Assembly: GCA_036346355.1 (NCBI GenBank)
Contig: CM070572.1
Location: 10,547,001 to 10,611,000 of the forward strand
Direction of reading: 5' to 3'
DNA length: 64,000 bases
Origin: Rhipidocladum racemiflorum
Lineage: Eukaryota > Streptophyta > Magnoliopsida > Poales > Poaceae
How positions within the stretch are numbered: the first letter of the stretch is position 1; each line of letters begins with the position of its first letter. The translations under genes and the position numbers were made by a program. Of this stretch, positions 1 to 10,994 are shown piece after piece. Below the pieces are notes generated by a model. That model saw only the letters and a list, made by a program, of their open reading frames with translations, made no database searches and was not told the origin of the DNA.

Positions 1-310
1 GGGCACGTGCCGTCGTATACTCGTACGTCCTGATTCCTTCTCCTCGCACTGGCCGGAACTACCCCAAAGCAACATGTTAACCACCAATGTACCAAGCCAA
101 TTCGGAGTCATTTGCCTAACCCGTGCATATCTGCTACAAGACAAGAGCCTTACAGAGACCGGAGTTGCCACTGACCGTTACGAGGAATAGCTCGCTATCC
201 ATGACCAGACTAATTAATCCCATGTGTAACGCACGTACTGTCGGATCATTGGTGAATCCGTGATCAATTTGCCAGTGCCACCACTGTGACACTGTCCAAC
301 ACGCACGCCT
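1..310. other. Intergenic DNA, no gene seen
   Basis: No convincing coding frame, RNA gene or repeat is visible here. The last eight bases (303-310, GCACGCCT) are the left target-site copy of the hAT-type element that follows. Confidence 0.5.
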
Positions 311-578
311 AAGGTTGGGCGTTCGGTTTAACCGAAAATTTCGGTTTCGGTCTTCGATTTATTTAGAAATTCGGTTATTCTAAAATTGAAACCGAATTGT
401 ATATGAAAATTTCGGTAACCAATACTTCGGTTAACCGATAGTTCGGTTTCGGTTTCGGTTTTAACCGAATTAGCCTCAGTGCAAAGGCTTCGACATCCGC
501 TTCGGCTCCAAGGCCTTCGTGGAGGAGATCATGCTCGAGTCGACACTCACCAGCGCCCTCTGCTAAACATTGGTTCAT

Positions 579-637
579 GCCGGCCGGCGTCTCGATCGCG
601 CGCCCGGCCGGCGTCTCGATCGCGCGCCCGGCCGGAT
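579..637. repeat. Two-copy GC-rich tandem repeat
   Basis: A unit of about 24 bp (GCCGGCGTCTCGATCGCGCG followed by CCCG) occurs twice in direct tandem inside the hAT-type element, followed by a partial third copy. It lies next to the exon-like block and makes the short repeated peptide seen in translation there. Confidence 0.8.
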
Positions 638-1107
638 CGAACGTCGGCGACGCGCGCGCAAGCACAGTGTGCCTGCATGCTTTGATCATATGCAAATAAA
701 TAACTGAAGTGCTGCCATGTTCGTCATTCTGATATATTCATATATCTTCAGGTTTCCGGAATAACAGCTAGCTAGCTTGCACGGATAAGTACTACTGCTG
801 TATGGTGTGTGCTTATGCATGCATGCATGGCGAATGTTGTATATATGTATAATAATGAGTACGTATGCTATATATGTACACTCTGCTGTACATGTGTTTG
901 GATGCATGGGCGGAACTAGAGAAAAAATCATCGAGGTTCACTACTTCATTATATATGTGATAATAACTTATTATTCTTACCATTTGCTTGTTATTTGTCT
1001 CCCGGTGTCACAAGATTTAGATCAAGGAGGTTCACATATACTATATATATAGACTAACATACAATAATTTTTTTTATATATAGACTAACATACATTAAAA
1101 AAAAATT

Positions 1108-1135
1108 TTACCCGGTGTCCTGTGACACCGGGTAA
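1108..1135. repeat. Perfect 12-bp hairpin
   Basis: Arms TTACCCGGTGTC and GACACCGGGTAA are exactly complementary around a 4-base loop (CTGT). The word CCCGGTGTCACAAG about 100 bases upstream repeats one arm. It sits in the AT-rich interior of the hAT-type element. Function unknown. Confidence 0.8.
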
Positions 1136-1839
1136 CTATACACACTTCCGCCCCTGTTTGGATGTACGTGATCTATGGTCATTTTAAATTATTAACAAGT
1201 AAATTAATGTTTCGTGTTTTCCATGTGAATTGGCCGGATGGCTCTGTCGGTTAGTTCGGTTAACCGAGAGTTAAAACCGAATTAACCGAAAAAAATCGGT
1301 TATTTCGTACAGCTAACCGAATCAATAACCGAATAATTTGGTATCGGTTTTTTCGGTTTCGGTTTCGGTTTTAACGATTTCGGTTTTCGGTTTCCGGTTT
1401 ATTTGCCCAGCCGGCACGCCTGTTAAAACTTGAAGTTTCTACACTGACAATAAAATGACAAGGCGCTGGGGTAGTCAGGCCATCCTTGGCTCTCGTCGCT
1501 CCACAGGATCGATCCGTGCTGATGCATTCATGCATATCATGGGTAGATCAGCGGGGCACGTACGTACACACCACCGCCGTGCTGCAGCCATTTCTTGGAC
1601 GCACGTCAGGTGGGTCCACGGCGTGGACGGGAGGCGATCGGACCAGGGAACCGGACGGCAGCGCGCTGCTCCGAGCCTCGGAGGACAAACAGCGGTCCGC
1701 AGCGTGGCGCAAGCACGTCCGTGCACTGCGCGGCACGCACGCCGAGGACGGCCGTGTGCCTGATGCAAGCACACCGTCAGTCGTGCAAGGCCGGCAACGG
1801 ACCCGCCGGGGCAGTCCTACCAGTCTGTGCACCTGCCAT

Positions 1840-2600
1840 CTACCTATCGGTGAAATGGCCATCAAAATTTTCAAAAGAAATTCAAAAAGAATTTGGAATC
1901 GAATTTGGATTTTTGAATTTGGAGTCGAGTTGAACCGTACCTGGGCTTCTCCCTCTTCCGGCCTGGCCCGCGTCCGGCCGCCCCTAGCCCGGGTCCCGCA
2001 TCGTCGCCGCTCCACCGCGACCGGTCAGCGTGCCCCGTTACCCGCTCCGCCGCGCACGCCACCTTGCCCATCACCTGCCGTGCCATGCCGCCGCCCATCC
2101 TGTCGTCGCTTCACCGCGCCGCACACCACGCCGCCGTCGTGTCACCTGTCACCCCCCATGCCGGCCTCGCCCGCCACTACCCCTCCCTTCCCTGTCGCGC
2201 GCGCTATAAACTCCCCCCTCGCTCTTCCGCTCGGTGAGTCCCCCCATTGCCGAGCCCCTCTTCTCCCCCTCCGGCCAAACCGCCGCTGCCGCGAACCCTC
2301 GCCGCCACCGCGCTCACCCACCCCGCGCCGTCGCCCTCGCTCACCCCCCACCCCCGCTAACCCTAGCCTGACTACCACCCACGCCCCTTTTTCCCTCGGC
2401 CGGCCAGGCCGCTCGCCCACGCGGCCTCGTTGGTCGGCCAGTGCGTCCCAGCCGATTTTCTATTTTTCTTTTTCTTTTTCTTTTCGTTTTCGGGTTTTCT
2501 TTTTATAATCCAAAAATTCACAAAAAAGTCCAAAAATCTCAAAAGAATCCCAAAAATGATAAAAACGGTCCGTTATTAATGGTTTGTGCCCCCAAGGTGC
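1840..2600 (+). repeat. LTR-like promoter fragment, decayed
   Basis: An A-rich block built on AATTTGGAA/TTCAAAA words (about 1855-1930) is followed by a GC-rich C-heavy segment containing a TATA-like GCTATAAACTCC at about 2203. A T-rich tract and CCAAAAATTCACAAAAAAG-type text follow (2450-2570). This order resembles the promoter part of the long gypsy LTRs elsewhere in the window. No boundaries, target duplication or coding potential were found. The long frames across it are low-complexity artefacts. Classification is an inference. Confidence 0.3.
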
Positions 2601-3276
2601 TAGCGATTATACGTGCGCCAAAAAACCTTTGTTACCGTCAAATATGTGAGTGTGCTACGGTATACATATCCGTACAAATGTGCATGCAAGTTCGTGACTA
2701 AATTTTGGATAGTCCGACTCAAAGATAAGTTAAAGAACCGGGGCAAAATTGGCTCGCCAAAATTTGCTGGTTGTTTTGGCTAAGCTGCCGAACTGAAATG
2801 CAAAACATCAGGCACGAATGCCATGCAGGGCAAAAGAAAGTACTACTCCATGTACGTGCTCTGCGTTCTGGACAAATCACACTCGTACCCCCAGAAACGC
2901 ACGCAAACGGACGTGCGAGCTAGCCCGCGCGCACTGCAGGAGACGGGGCAGGACACACACACAGGTCACACAGCAGGGTAGGCAGGAGAAAACGACCGCG
3001 CCTTCAAGGAGAGACGCGACAGGCGGACGTGTGCGGATGGACAGCAAAACAAACAGCAGCAAAAGTACTAGACGTAGTGGATCCCACCTCTCCTGGCGTT
3101 AGCACACCAATCTGAACAGTTCAAAGCAGCCGTACGCACGCTGCCCAGCCATACGATCGAGCCCGGCCGGACCGAGAAAAGTGTAACGTGAGCTCTGACT
3201 TCTGACTACGAGCACGACGGGTTTGGTCGATTCGCCGTAGCCGCAATTACTAATCAAGGCAGGATGTTTATCCGGG
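2601..3276. other. Intergenic DNA, no gene seen
   Basis: Mixed-composition sequence with only short, unconvincing frames. No recognisable repeat, RNA gene or regulatory site could be supported. Confidence 0.4.
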
Positions 3277-3279
3277 TTA

Positions 3280-3563
3280 TGCGGGTATGTACAATAGCCT
3301 GATGCTATAAACTTTATTATATAAGATTTTTACCGATACAATAAAAGAAGAAAATGAGAGTTTAGCTGTATCTTTATAATGAGATAATCATAGACAACAC
3401 AAAGTAATAATATATAAATTATTGTTCATAACATGCACTTTTTATAGCGTAATTAAAACATTACGGAATCTCACAGTATCAAAATATTATTATCTTTAGT
3501 TTTATCTTTAAATGATATAAAGAAAATATATAAACAATAGCGAACATACTATTGTATGCGCTC
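3280..3563. mobile_element. MITE, probably PIF/Harbinger (Tourist-like)
   Basis: An AT-rich block starts GCGGGTATGTACAATAG and ends CTATTGTATGCGCTC, an imperfect inverted pair sharing ACAATAG/CTATTGT. It is flanked by TTA (3277-3279 and 3564-3566). Ends of the type GGGTATGTACAAT and a TTA duplication fit Tourist-like MITEs, common near grass genes. No coding content. The family is an inference and the exact ends may be off by a few bases. Confidence 0.55.
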
Positions 3564-4046
3564 TTATCGAGGTCGTATGTGCAAGCTCATCATCGATATG
3601 GCCCTTGTAGCCCCCCCCCCCAATCTAGCTTTCTTCCAAATGTTTTCGTAAAAAATGGCCCCCTTCCCCACCGCAGATGGCGCGGCACAATACACGTGTC
3701 CTCTGCCGCGCCTGGGGAGCACGGAAGCCAGCCAGCACCGCGGCAGCCCAGGCGAGCGTGGTAGCGCTTGCGGGTTGGCGACAACGCGGCCAGGCAACGA
3801 GCAGTGCGAGCGCACATGCGGGGTAAGCTTTGGCTTGTGGGGCCACGTGCACGCACTGGAGGTCTCCTTTCGCATCGTGTAGTGCTGAAGGAAGTATGCA
3901 TTCAATCTTGGTTGAGTTAATGGCCTTTCGCGCTTCCCAGGCGTAGCAGGAGACACGATAGTGTCGCCTACCGCGTCTTCCACGGTGTGGTGAGGCTATT
4001 TTTTGGGAAAAGCGTTGGGGATTAGATTTGAAAAAAAACACAGGTG
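3564..4046. other. Intergenic DNA, no gene seen
   Basis: Contains a C12-like homopolymer at about 3609-3621 and GC-rich sequence with overlapping short frames on both strands. None shows a recognisable domain. Confidence 0.4.
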
Positions 4047-4051
4047 GCTAG

Positions 4052-4628
4052 TGTCGACGATCTGTTTCGCCGGCAATGAGATTTGTGATTCTAGGGGATT
4101 TGTGCGGGATCTGAGCTTGATGGTAACACAGGATGCGGGGGCAATCTGTTTTAGACAGGTTCGGGCTCTCTCGGAGGAGATAATACCCTAGTCCTGTGTT
4201 CTTGGATATATTGTCTGTGTTCTCTTTTTCTCCCTCCTCCCCTTATATGCTGGGGGGGAGAATACATGATAGTTGGGCGCCACCGGGCCCTGAACATGGT
4301 GGCCTGGACGACATGTCCCTTGTCCTTATCCGCCTTCACGCTCTACGCCCCGAGAGGTGGTTATGCTTTCTCCGACCCACGCCGCCGCCTTGTCGTTCCC
4401 AAAGATCTGCAGGTTCTCGCGGTGTCGCACCGCATGCTTTGTTCCTGGCGGGTTGTTAGGGCGAGGCGCGAAGCTTCCTTGAAGGATCAGGAGTTGTCTT
4501 GGGGAGCAAGTCGAAGGTCTCCTCTGGGCCCGTCGTGGTGCTTCTGGGCTTTGGGCTTCCTATTTCGCCTGTCAGGCCCAGTCGGGTGTAGGCCCCTCTT
4601 GTGGGACCCCTGTCTCTGACATCCCACA
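4052..4628 (-). repeat. 3' LTR of the gypsy element
   Basis: This 577-bp LTR begins TGTCGACGATC and ends ATCCCACA on the plus strand. It pairs with the copy at 15712-16291. Differences are concentrated in two patches (about 4130-4155 and 4340-4430), with near identity elsewhere. It is the 3' LTR because the element reads on the minus strand. Confidence 0.95.
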
Positions 4629-4641
4629 GCAGCCCCCAAGT
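4629..4641 (-). other. Polypurine tract of the gypsy element
   Basis: Read on the minus strand this is a purine-rich run (CACTTGGGGGCTGC) directly abutting the 3' LTR. That is the position where plus-strand DNA synthesis is primed in LTR retrotransposons. Confidence 0.7.
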
Positions 4642-4734
4642 GCTTTAGGATCGACTTTCCGTCCCCTGCCCTGTCATGAGGGTTATGCGGGAGAGAGATC
4701 ATAAAGAACTTGTAGTATGAAGCCACCGTGGTTG

Positions 4735-5290
4735 GTTAGCTCGTGGCCGAGTGGTACCCGCGCCCGTTTACGGTCTTGGCAGAACCGGCTTGTCGCTCTA
4801 CCGACCCTCATGGGGCATACCTTGGTCTTTTGGCTCGTGGTCGAGTGGTACCAGCGCCGTTTACGGTCTTGCGACAGCCGCTTGTCGCTCGGTGACCCTC
4901 ATGGGGCATACCTTGGTCTTTTGGCTCGTGGCGAGTGGTACCGCGCCCGCTTACGGTCTTGCGGCAACCAACGTGTCGCTCGGTGACCCTCATGGGGCAT
5001 ACCTTGGTCTTTTGGCTCGGGTCGGGCGGTACCAGCGCCCGTTCTGATCTTGTGACAGCGGCTTGTCGCTCGGTGACCCTCATGGGGCATACCTTGGTCT
5101 TTTGGCTCGGGTCGGGCGGTACCGCGCCCGTTCTGATCTTGTGACAACCGGCTTGTCGCTTCGGTGACCCTCATGGGGCATACCTTGGTCTTTTGGCTCG
5201 GGTCGGCGGTACCAGCGCCCCGTTCTGACGCTGTGACAGCCGGCTTGTCGCTCGGTGACCCTCATGGGGCATACCTTGGTCATACAGAGT
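4735..5290 (-). repeat. 90-bp tandem repeat array in the element's 3' UTR
   Basis: The phrase CTCATGGGGCATACCTTGG recurs at about 4807, 4898, 4989, 5079, 5170 and 5261, a period of 90-91 bp. Each unit also carries a variable GGTACC-containing part and a TTGTCGCTCGGTGAC part. Degenerate echoes of CATGGGGCG follow at about 5328, 5423 and 5572. The array lies between the antisense ORFs and the 3' LTR. Tandem arrays in this position are known for Tat-lineage elements and can seed satellite DNA. The short frames across the array are by-products of the repeat. Confidence 0.93.
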
Positions 5291-5654
5291 AATGCTCATG
5301 CTCGCCACACAAGATCGCTTTAGACCCTCATGGGGCGCATTCTCAAGACCGTGTTGGTTATAGATCCTCCCGCGACACCCAATCGCATTGTGAGACAAAT
5401 GACCAGCAATTGACCCCAAATTATGGGGCGTGCCGAGAGGATGTTCGGAAAGTGCCCAGCCCCAAGCTTCCGTGGCGGCGGCGTTCAGCCCGTCGTGGGC
5501 GCACTTTATCCCAAACTTTGGACCAGATTTGACACTGGCAGCGTTTTGTGGCGCGCAGCCTATTGGCCCGTCATGGGGCGTGCCTCTGATCTCGCCCGAG
5601 GTGAACAGAGGGCCCTCGTTTCTTCCCACCGTAAGGTGGAAATTGGGGCCCATT

Positions 5655-5662
5655 TCTTATAA
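5655..5662 (+). promoter_or_regulatory. TATA-like box before the first antisense ORF
   Basis: CTTATAAG lies about 150 bp upstream of the ATG at 5811, where a plant core promoter for an antisense transcript would be expected. There is no support beyond sequence and spacing. Confidence 0.35.
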
Positions 5663-5810
5663 GTCGAAGGGACCTTCGCTGGAGCAACGGCCTCCTTGCA
5701 CCTTCCCCACCACGGCTGCAAAACCTTCAAACCTCCTTTGGCGATTTAGGGTTTCTGGTTTCGCGCCCTTGGCTTGCGGCGGTTCTTCCCACCAGGTCTT
5801 CTTCTTCGCA

Positions 5811-8356
5811 ATGTCTTCTTCCTCGTCATCGGAGGGTAGCACCGACCCTGCGGCGGCAGGGTGGGAGACTTCCATCACGACGACGTCCCGCTTGGAGGGG
5901 ATGGTCGCCGCCGGCGTCCTCCCTCCGCTGGAGTTGATCTCCGCCCGTCCCGCCGCAGGTGACCCTTACCCCACACCTCTGGAGAATGAGATTGTGGTGT
6001 TTGAGTCCTTCTTCTGGCGGGGATTTAGCATCCCTGGGAGCGCCTTCTTCCGGGGGCTCCTCCACTTCTACGAAATTGAGTTGATCAATTTGAACCCCAA
6101 CTCGATTCTTCACATTGCCATCTTCGTCCAGCTCTGCGAGGCGTATCTTGGGATACGTCCTCATTTGGATTTGTTCCGCTCCTTCTTCTGGCTGAAGCCT
6201 CATCCGAACCGGGCCGCTCCCAACGTCGTTGGGGGCGCCGGACTCCAGCTGCGGGAGGGCTCGAAGAAGCAGTATTTTGTCGTTCCTCTCAAAACCTCCC
6301 TCAAAGGTTGGAGGCGGGAGTGGTTCTATTGTGCCAATGTTGATCCCTTCCTCGCCCCCTTTGCCGGCCGTGCTCCTAAAGCCTCCCGATGCTGGAGCGA
6401 CGCCCCGGACGGAGGAGGTTTGGCGCAAATCCCCGAGCTTCTGGCATTGATTGACGATCTGAAGAACCGAGGGCTGACAGTCCCGGATCGCGATCGCTTT
6501 GTGAAGCGCCGAGTGCAGCCCTTGATGGTGAGAGTCCATTTGGGGTTCATTTATTACGGGCCTCTGGACCGCACGCGGGTGTCGGTCGTGGCCCTGTCGA
6601 TGGAGTCGGCGGCAAAGACGGGTAGTTGATTTCTTCGTGCCTGGCACAATAATCACCAACAGGGGCTGCCCTCATAAGTTTTCGACGGCAAGGCCTCCTC
6701 CTCTGTGAGTGCACTATTCTCTCGAAAGGTCGCTCCATGATTTCTTTGATCGATGTGTGATTCAAGCGAGGTGCGATCGTTCCTTTTTTCAGAGCAGCGC
6801 GTCCTTCATTTCTCGACGCCCGGTTGTCGGCCTCTCTCATTGAAACACGCCAGCGGCGAGTGGTCGACACATCGGTCGACGAGCTGCGGAGTCGGCGGAG
6901 GAGGTCGCCGGTCTTTCGTCAGACCGCCTTCGACCTCTGGTGCACCGGATATAAGCGCGGGGCCTGACCTTCATCCCGTAGGCAGCCCATTGCAGCGCTA
7001 ACTTCCCTCCGAGTGGTGCTGGGTCTCGGATGAGACCTGGGATGAAATTCAAGAAATCCAAAAGGTATTCTTCTGGGCGATCCTTGACTTTTTGTTACTG
7101 CCTGTGCTGAGGTGTCTTCCCTTTTTGCTGATTCAAGACTCCTGCTATGGATGTCCCTGTGGAGGGGTCTCCTGAAAAGGAGTCCCAGGCAGAGGCTTCC
7201 CCAAAGGGAGCTCCCACCGCGTTGGCTAGGTCGCCGTCGCCGCCGACTGCCTGGGCTTCGCCACCGGGCGCCGGCGGCCCAACGGTCGAACCATCCGGTG
7301 GTCCGCCCGCCGAAGAGATCGACCCGGCACCGTCTCCCGGAATGGAGGAAGTGCCTCGAGAGCCTCCGCCGCTCGGTCCTCTGCCGAAGCCCCCGAATCG
7401 GACCGTATGGTGGGAAGGGGGTTCCGACTGGAAAGGGATGGAAGAAGACGACGAGAAGGAGAGAGCGGCTCGGACGGAGCTTTATGAGCTCACCGTCCGG
7501 TGTAGCACGCTCGTCAGGGTGAGCTTCTTGTCTTCAATCTGTTGCCTGCTGACTTCTCCCTGAGATTCTGCCCTGTTACCTAGGACATGGGGGAGCGCTC
7601 GGAGCAAAGGTCGCGGTTTTTCCAGAAGGTGCTCCCGAAGCTCAAGGAGCAGAAGCAGTACCAGGACAAGCTCAGCGAGATCAGCGCGGACAGATGGAAA
7701 GAAGTCCACGAGCTTCAGGGCGAGTGTATGACGATCCGGGAGGAGAAGACGAAGCTTGAGCATATGCTCGAAGGTGAGATTCTCCCCTGGATTCGGTTTG
7801 GATGTCTTTTTGGATGGTTGGAGAGGATGATGACACTCGTGTTTCAGAGCGCGACTCGACCGCTTCTTGGTGAGGCCCATTGGAGGCTTCAGAGAATTTC
7901 GGCCTCGGCTCGAGTCGCCTTGGAAAGGATGCAATGAGCTGAAGGGTAAATTTATTTGACTTGGGTTGAACATATTTGGCGTCGGTGTGCTCTTGATGGC
8001 CGTTTGACTTTGTTGCACGAATGCAAGGAGAAGATGGCATTGTCGAACAGGGCCGGATCTGAGCTGCGTCGCTGCGAGCCAGTCCTGCACCTTCTGCGTA
8101 TTGAAGGAGTCACGCCGGGCCAGGGGGACGATGCTGTTCCACTTCTCACGGGAGGAGCGGACAGGATCAGAGCTTACGCCAAAGAGTCCGCAGCAATGAG
8201 TGCGAACCAGGCATTGGCGGTGGTCAAGTCTCATTATCCGAGAATTGACCTCGAAGCTGTGAAAGAAGGCTTTGCCTGTGATGAAGATAAGGCCAACGCG
8301 CTCCTCGAAGAGGTGTCCGGTGCATCGCAGGCCTTGTTGGAGAATCTAGAATTCTG
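5811..8356 (+). pseudogene. Antisense gene of the gypsy element (Transposase_28-like), multi-exon, decayed
   Basis: This gene is antisense to the retrotransposon and has no role in pol. The first exon from ATG 5811 encodes a Ser-rich N-terminus. It then has the conserved block around ERGF-like FWRGFSIPGSAFF, HFYEIELINLNPNSILHIA and CEAYLGIRPH, which I match to the Pfam family called putative gypsy-type transposon (Transposase_28). A frameshift lies near 6620, after which the same exon seems to run to a donor (CT|GTGAGT) at about 6706. Further exons are suggested by acceptor TTTTTTCAG at about 6792, a Pro-rich segment from ATG 7147 with donor GGTGAGC near 7519, a coiled-coil-like KLKEQKQYQDKL segment from about 7585, and a last exon from about 8026 ending ALLENLEF at 8356. 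Exon 4 needs a second frame change. Such proteins are widespread in grass Tat elements; their function is unknown. Confidence 0.75.
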
Positions 8357-8916
8357 ACTTCGATGTGGGCTTTGATGCCGAGTGCTTGTCTTCTTACTTC
8401 AATATGATTTGCCTGTATTGTCTTCCGCTGAGTGGTCTTCAGACCTCTTCCACTTTCTTCTTTGGCTGAGTTGTTAGAATATATGCCCGCAGCCTTTTGG
8501 ATCCTGTTGCGCCTTTCCGGGTGGGTTTCAGCCAACTGGTATGGCTCCCAAACACCAGGGCCTTGGCCCGTGGCTTTCTTGCCCCAGACACGCTTTTCCG
8601 AGAGGCTGGCATGCAGCTCTCGGGCGTCGGGACTTACGTTGTGGCCACCTGGCTGAGTGGTTTAGCCCCCAGGCTTGCATCGCTTGCTAGCTCTCCAGCC
8701 CCCGGGCTTTTTCGCTTAATTTGGTATAATTGAGCGAGAAAGCCGAACGAGCTTGAACTGCTTACGACACGTGTCTGGTGAAATTCTCCTTGATTTTGTT
8801 CTTCGTGCTGATCTTCTTCGGTATTCGCACTGCCGCTTTGTTTTTCGCGCCTCGTTGATTGCGAGGTGGCGCATTTGATTGCCTTTGGAGACGCTTCGAT
8901 TTCCGGGGCTGGGGTG

Positions 8917-8926
8917 GCTTATAAAT
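8917..8926 (+). promoter_or_regulatory. TATA-like box before the second antisense ORF
   Basis: GCTTATAAATGG lies about 80 bp before the ATG at 9001. The distance fits a plant TATA box with a short 5' UTR. It would drive transcription against the retrotransposon. Confidence 0.45.
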
Positions 8927-9000
8927 GGGGCGTCACCGCTAATGAGCGATCGCCCGTTTCTTCTTGCCTTGTCCTTCTTCTTCCTCTTCCAGTTTCCTTC

Positions 9001-9342
9001 CATGTCTAATACGGGGAGGTTCGTTGGTCCCTACGCGGCATTGTTTCGCCACCGATTCTTCGGGATGTTGCACAACTGGGAGGAGGCGGAAGCATGGGAA
9101 GACCTCGACTTTTTCACGCTGGAGGCGGAGGCGGAGGAAGGAGCGGCGAGGGACGCCGCTGCCGTGGCCACCTTGCTGGAGGCCGCACCGGGGCTCCACG
9201 AGGTGGCGGATATCATCCTCGGGATGGTTGGTCGCGATCGCCGCGACGACCTTGCCGTCAGGGCCCTCGTCCGTCTTATACCACCCTTGTGGGTGGTTGA
9301 GGACGAGATTCTGGCGGCTTTGGGTCGCGTGGGTCGCGTCTA
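9001..9342 (+). CDS. Second antisense ORF of the gypsy element, small acidic protein
   Basis: The frame encodes 113 residues starting MSNTGRFVGPYAALFRHRF. It is rich in Glu, Asp and Ala (for example EEAEAWEDLDFFTLEAEAEE) and ends at the stop at 9340-9342. An upstream in-frame ATG at 8879 exists, but the start at 9001 sits at a normal distance from the TATA-like site at about 8920. It lies between the Transposase_28-like gene and the end of pol, on the same strand as the former. I do not recognise a domain. It may be a normal small companion ORF of this family, and no function can be assigned. Confidence 0.5.
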
Positions 9343-9903
9343 ACCTGAACGATCTCGCCTCCAGGCCTCCCAAATACAAGACTAAAGACCAAAGACTACA
9401 GAAGCACCAAGAAGATCAAAGACTAAAGACTGAGTTTTTTTTTTTTTTTTAGCGCGAGAAAAAGAAAAAAAGAAAGTCAGTAATGTAAATTATCAACATT
9501 ACGGAATGAAATGCGAAATTTTACCCAGTCCGTGCCATCATGTTTAATCCGAGTTTAGCGGTTCCGCCTGATCAACTTATTCTAGTCAGTTGCTCCAGTG
9601 CCAGCAACGAGGCGCTGGGGCTCGAGCTTTTGACGGTTAGAAGTTCGCGATCAGGCAAATCTCAGTTAAATTCTGGCGCTGCGAATTGCAGTCCCCGAGT
9701 GGTTAGTGCTTTCTACCCGTTCCGTTGTGCGCGCTGGTATAAACCGCCGAGGCTTTGTGCTCATCGCGGCTTGTTATTTCCGTGCATTCTATATCGGCGC
9801 TACACCAGTCGGGTAATAACCACTCGGGGCTAGCATTACACAGAACTTCAGAAAATAAGGCGGACCACTATTCTATTTAATGTGTAAGAGTGGGATACAT
9901 AAC

Positions 9904-10990
9904 TCATGCGTAGAAGCGACGGAGTTGTTCGGCGTTCCAAGTATTCGCCAGAACCTCGCCGTCTTCGCCTGAGTCGATAAGCACTGGCCGGTCGTCTTAC
10001 GCACAATGTACGGACCTTCCCAAATTGGAGAGAGCTTGTGCTCGCTTTTTAGTTCCTCCTCGTGACCAGATCTCCTTCAAAAGGTTCTACTTCGACGTTG
10101 CGAGAGTGGTAGCGCCGAAGTCCCTGGAGGTACTTAGCCGACTGGAGGGCGGCAACGTTCCGAGCCTCCTCGAGTTGATCAAGCTCCGCCATTCGGCTTC
10201 CCTCGGACTCGGCTTCGTTGTAATTCCGAACCCTCGGGGATTCGAATCCCAGCTCGGTCGGCAGAACTGCCTCTGCGCCATAGACCAGGAAAAAGGGGTT
10301 TGGCGGTCGCTCGGTGGGAGTGGTTCTGAGTCCCGAGTACCGACGGTAGCTCCTTCACCCATCGAGCAGCGTATGGTTTGAGGCGGTCGAAGATCCTGGC
10401 CTTGAGGCCTTGGAGGACCAGACCGTTAGCTCGCTTCAACCTGCCCATTGCTTCGTGGGTGAGCCACCGAGGCGGCAGATCTTGATCCCGACGCCTTCGC
10501 ACCATTCTTGGAATTCTTCGCTCCTGAATTGGGTGCCGTTGTCCGTGATGATCCGGTTGGGCACTCGAATCGACCACAATATCCTGGAAGAACTCCTTGG
10601 CCTTAACTACAGTGATAGTGACGACTGGCTTGGCTTCGATCCACTTGGTGAACTTGTCAATGGCCACGAAGAGGTAAGCGAAACCGCCTTAAGCCTTCTT
10701 GAGCGGGCCCACTATGTCGAGCCCCAGGCTGCGAAGGCCAAGAAATGGGTATAGTCTGTAGCTCTGTCTTTGGCAAGTGTGTCTACCTTGCATAGAATTG
10801 GCAACCCTCGCAGGTTCGAACTATCTCCTTGGCATCCGTTACCGCCGTCGCGTAAGAAACCCTCGCTTGTAGGCTTTCCCAACCAAGGCGCTTGATGCCG
10901 CGTGATGGCCACACATCCCCGAATGGATTTCTTGGAGCAGCTCTCTTCCCACTTGTCCCGAAATGCACCGCCTGAGGACACCCGAGGCAC
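9904..10990 (-). pseudogene. Integrase region of the gypsy element
   Basis: On the minus strand the zinc-binding remnant CEGCQFYAR (about 10790) is followed by the catalytic-core start AIDKFTKWIEAKPVV (from 10667). Next come RANGLVLQGLKARI and a C-terminal tail ending LANTWNAEQLRRFYA, with a stop at 9904-9906. The core is shifted out of frame after about 10590, so the D,D,E catalytic set cannot be read in one frame. Integrase would join element DNA to host DNA. The fragment runs directly on from RNase H, as in Ty3/gypsy. It is clearly the element's integrase but not functional as read. Confidence 0.85.
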
Positions 10991-10994
10991 TTTT

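Larger units (their letters stand above)
311..1413. mobile_element. hAT-type non-autonomous DNA transposon
   Basis: The element is bounded by an exact 8-bp direct repeat, GCACGCCT, at 303-310 and 1414-1421. That is the target duplication length of hAT transposons. Its ends share an imperfect inverted motif (GGTTGGGC at the left, the reverse complement of GCCCAGCC at the right). The subterminal zones (about 318-475 and 1245-1405) are packed with short TTCGGTT/AACCGAA words, as usual for hAT ends. The centre is unlike the ends: a GC-rich block at 476-660 looks exon-like, followed by AT-rich DNA. No transposase is present, so movement would need an enzyme supplied in trans. The TSD is seen directly; the class is inferred from TSD length and end structure. 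Confidence 0.82.

Noticed and set aside
1486..2508. 340-residue plus-strand frame
   Set aside because: Pro/Arg/Ser-rich low-complexity text over a GC-rich LTR-like block, with no domain. Opposite-strand frames are just as long.
4735..5290. Overlapping short ORFs on both strands in the 90-bp array
   Set aside because: They are repeats of the same unit translated in several frames, with no start context or domain.
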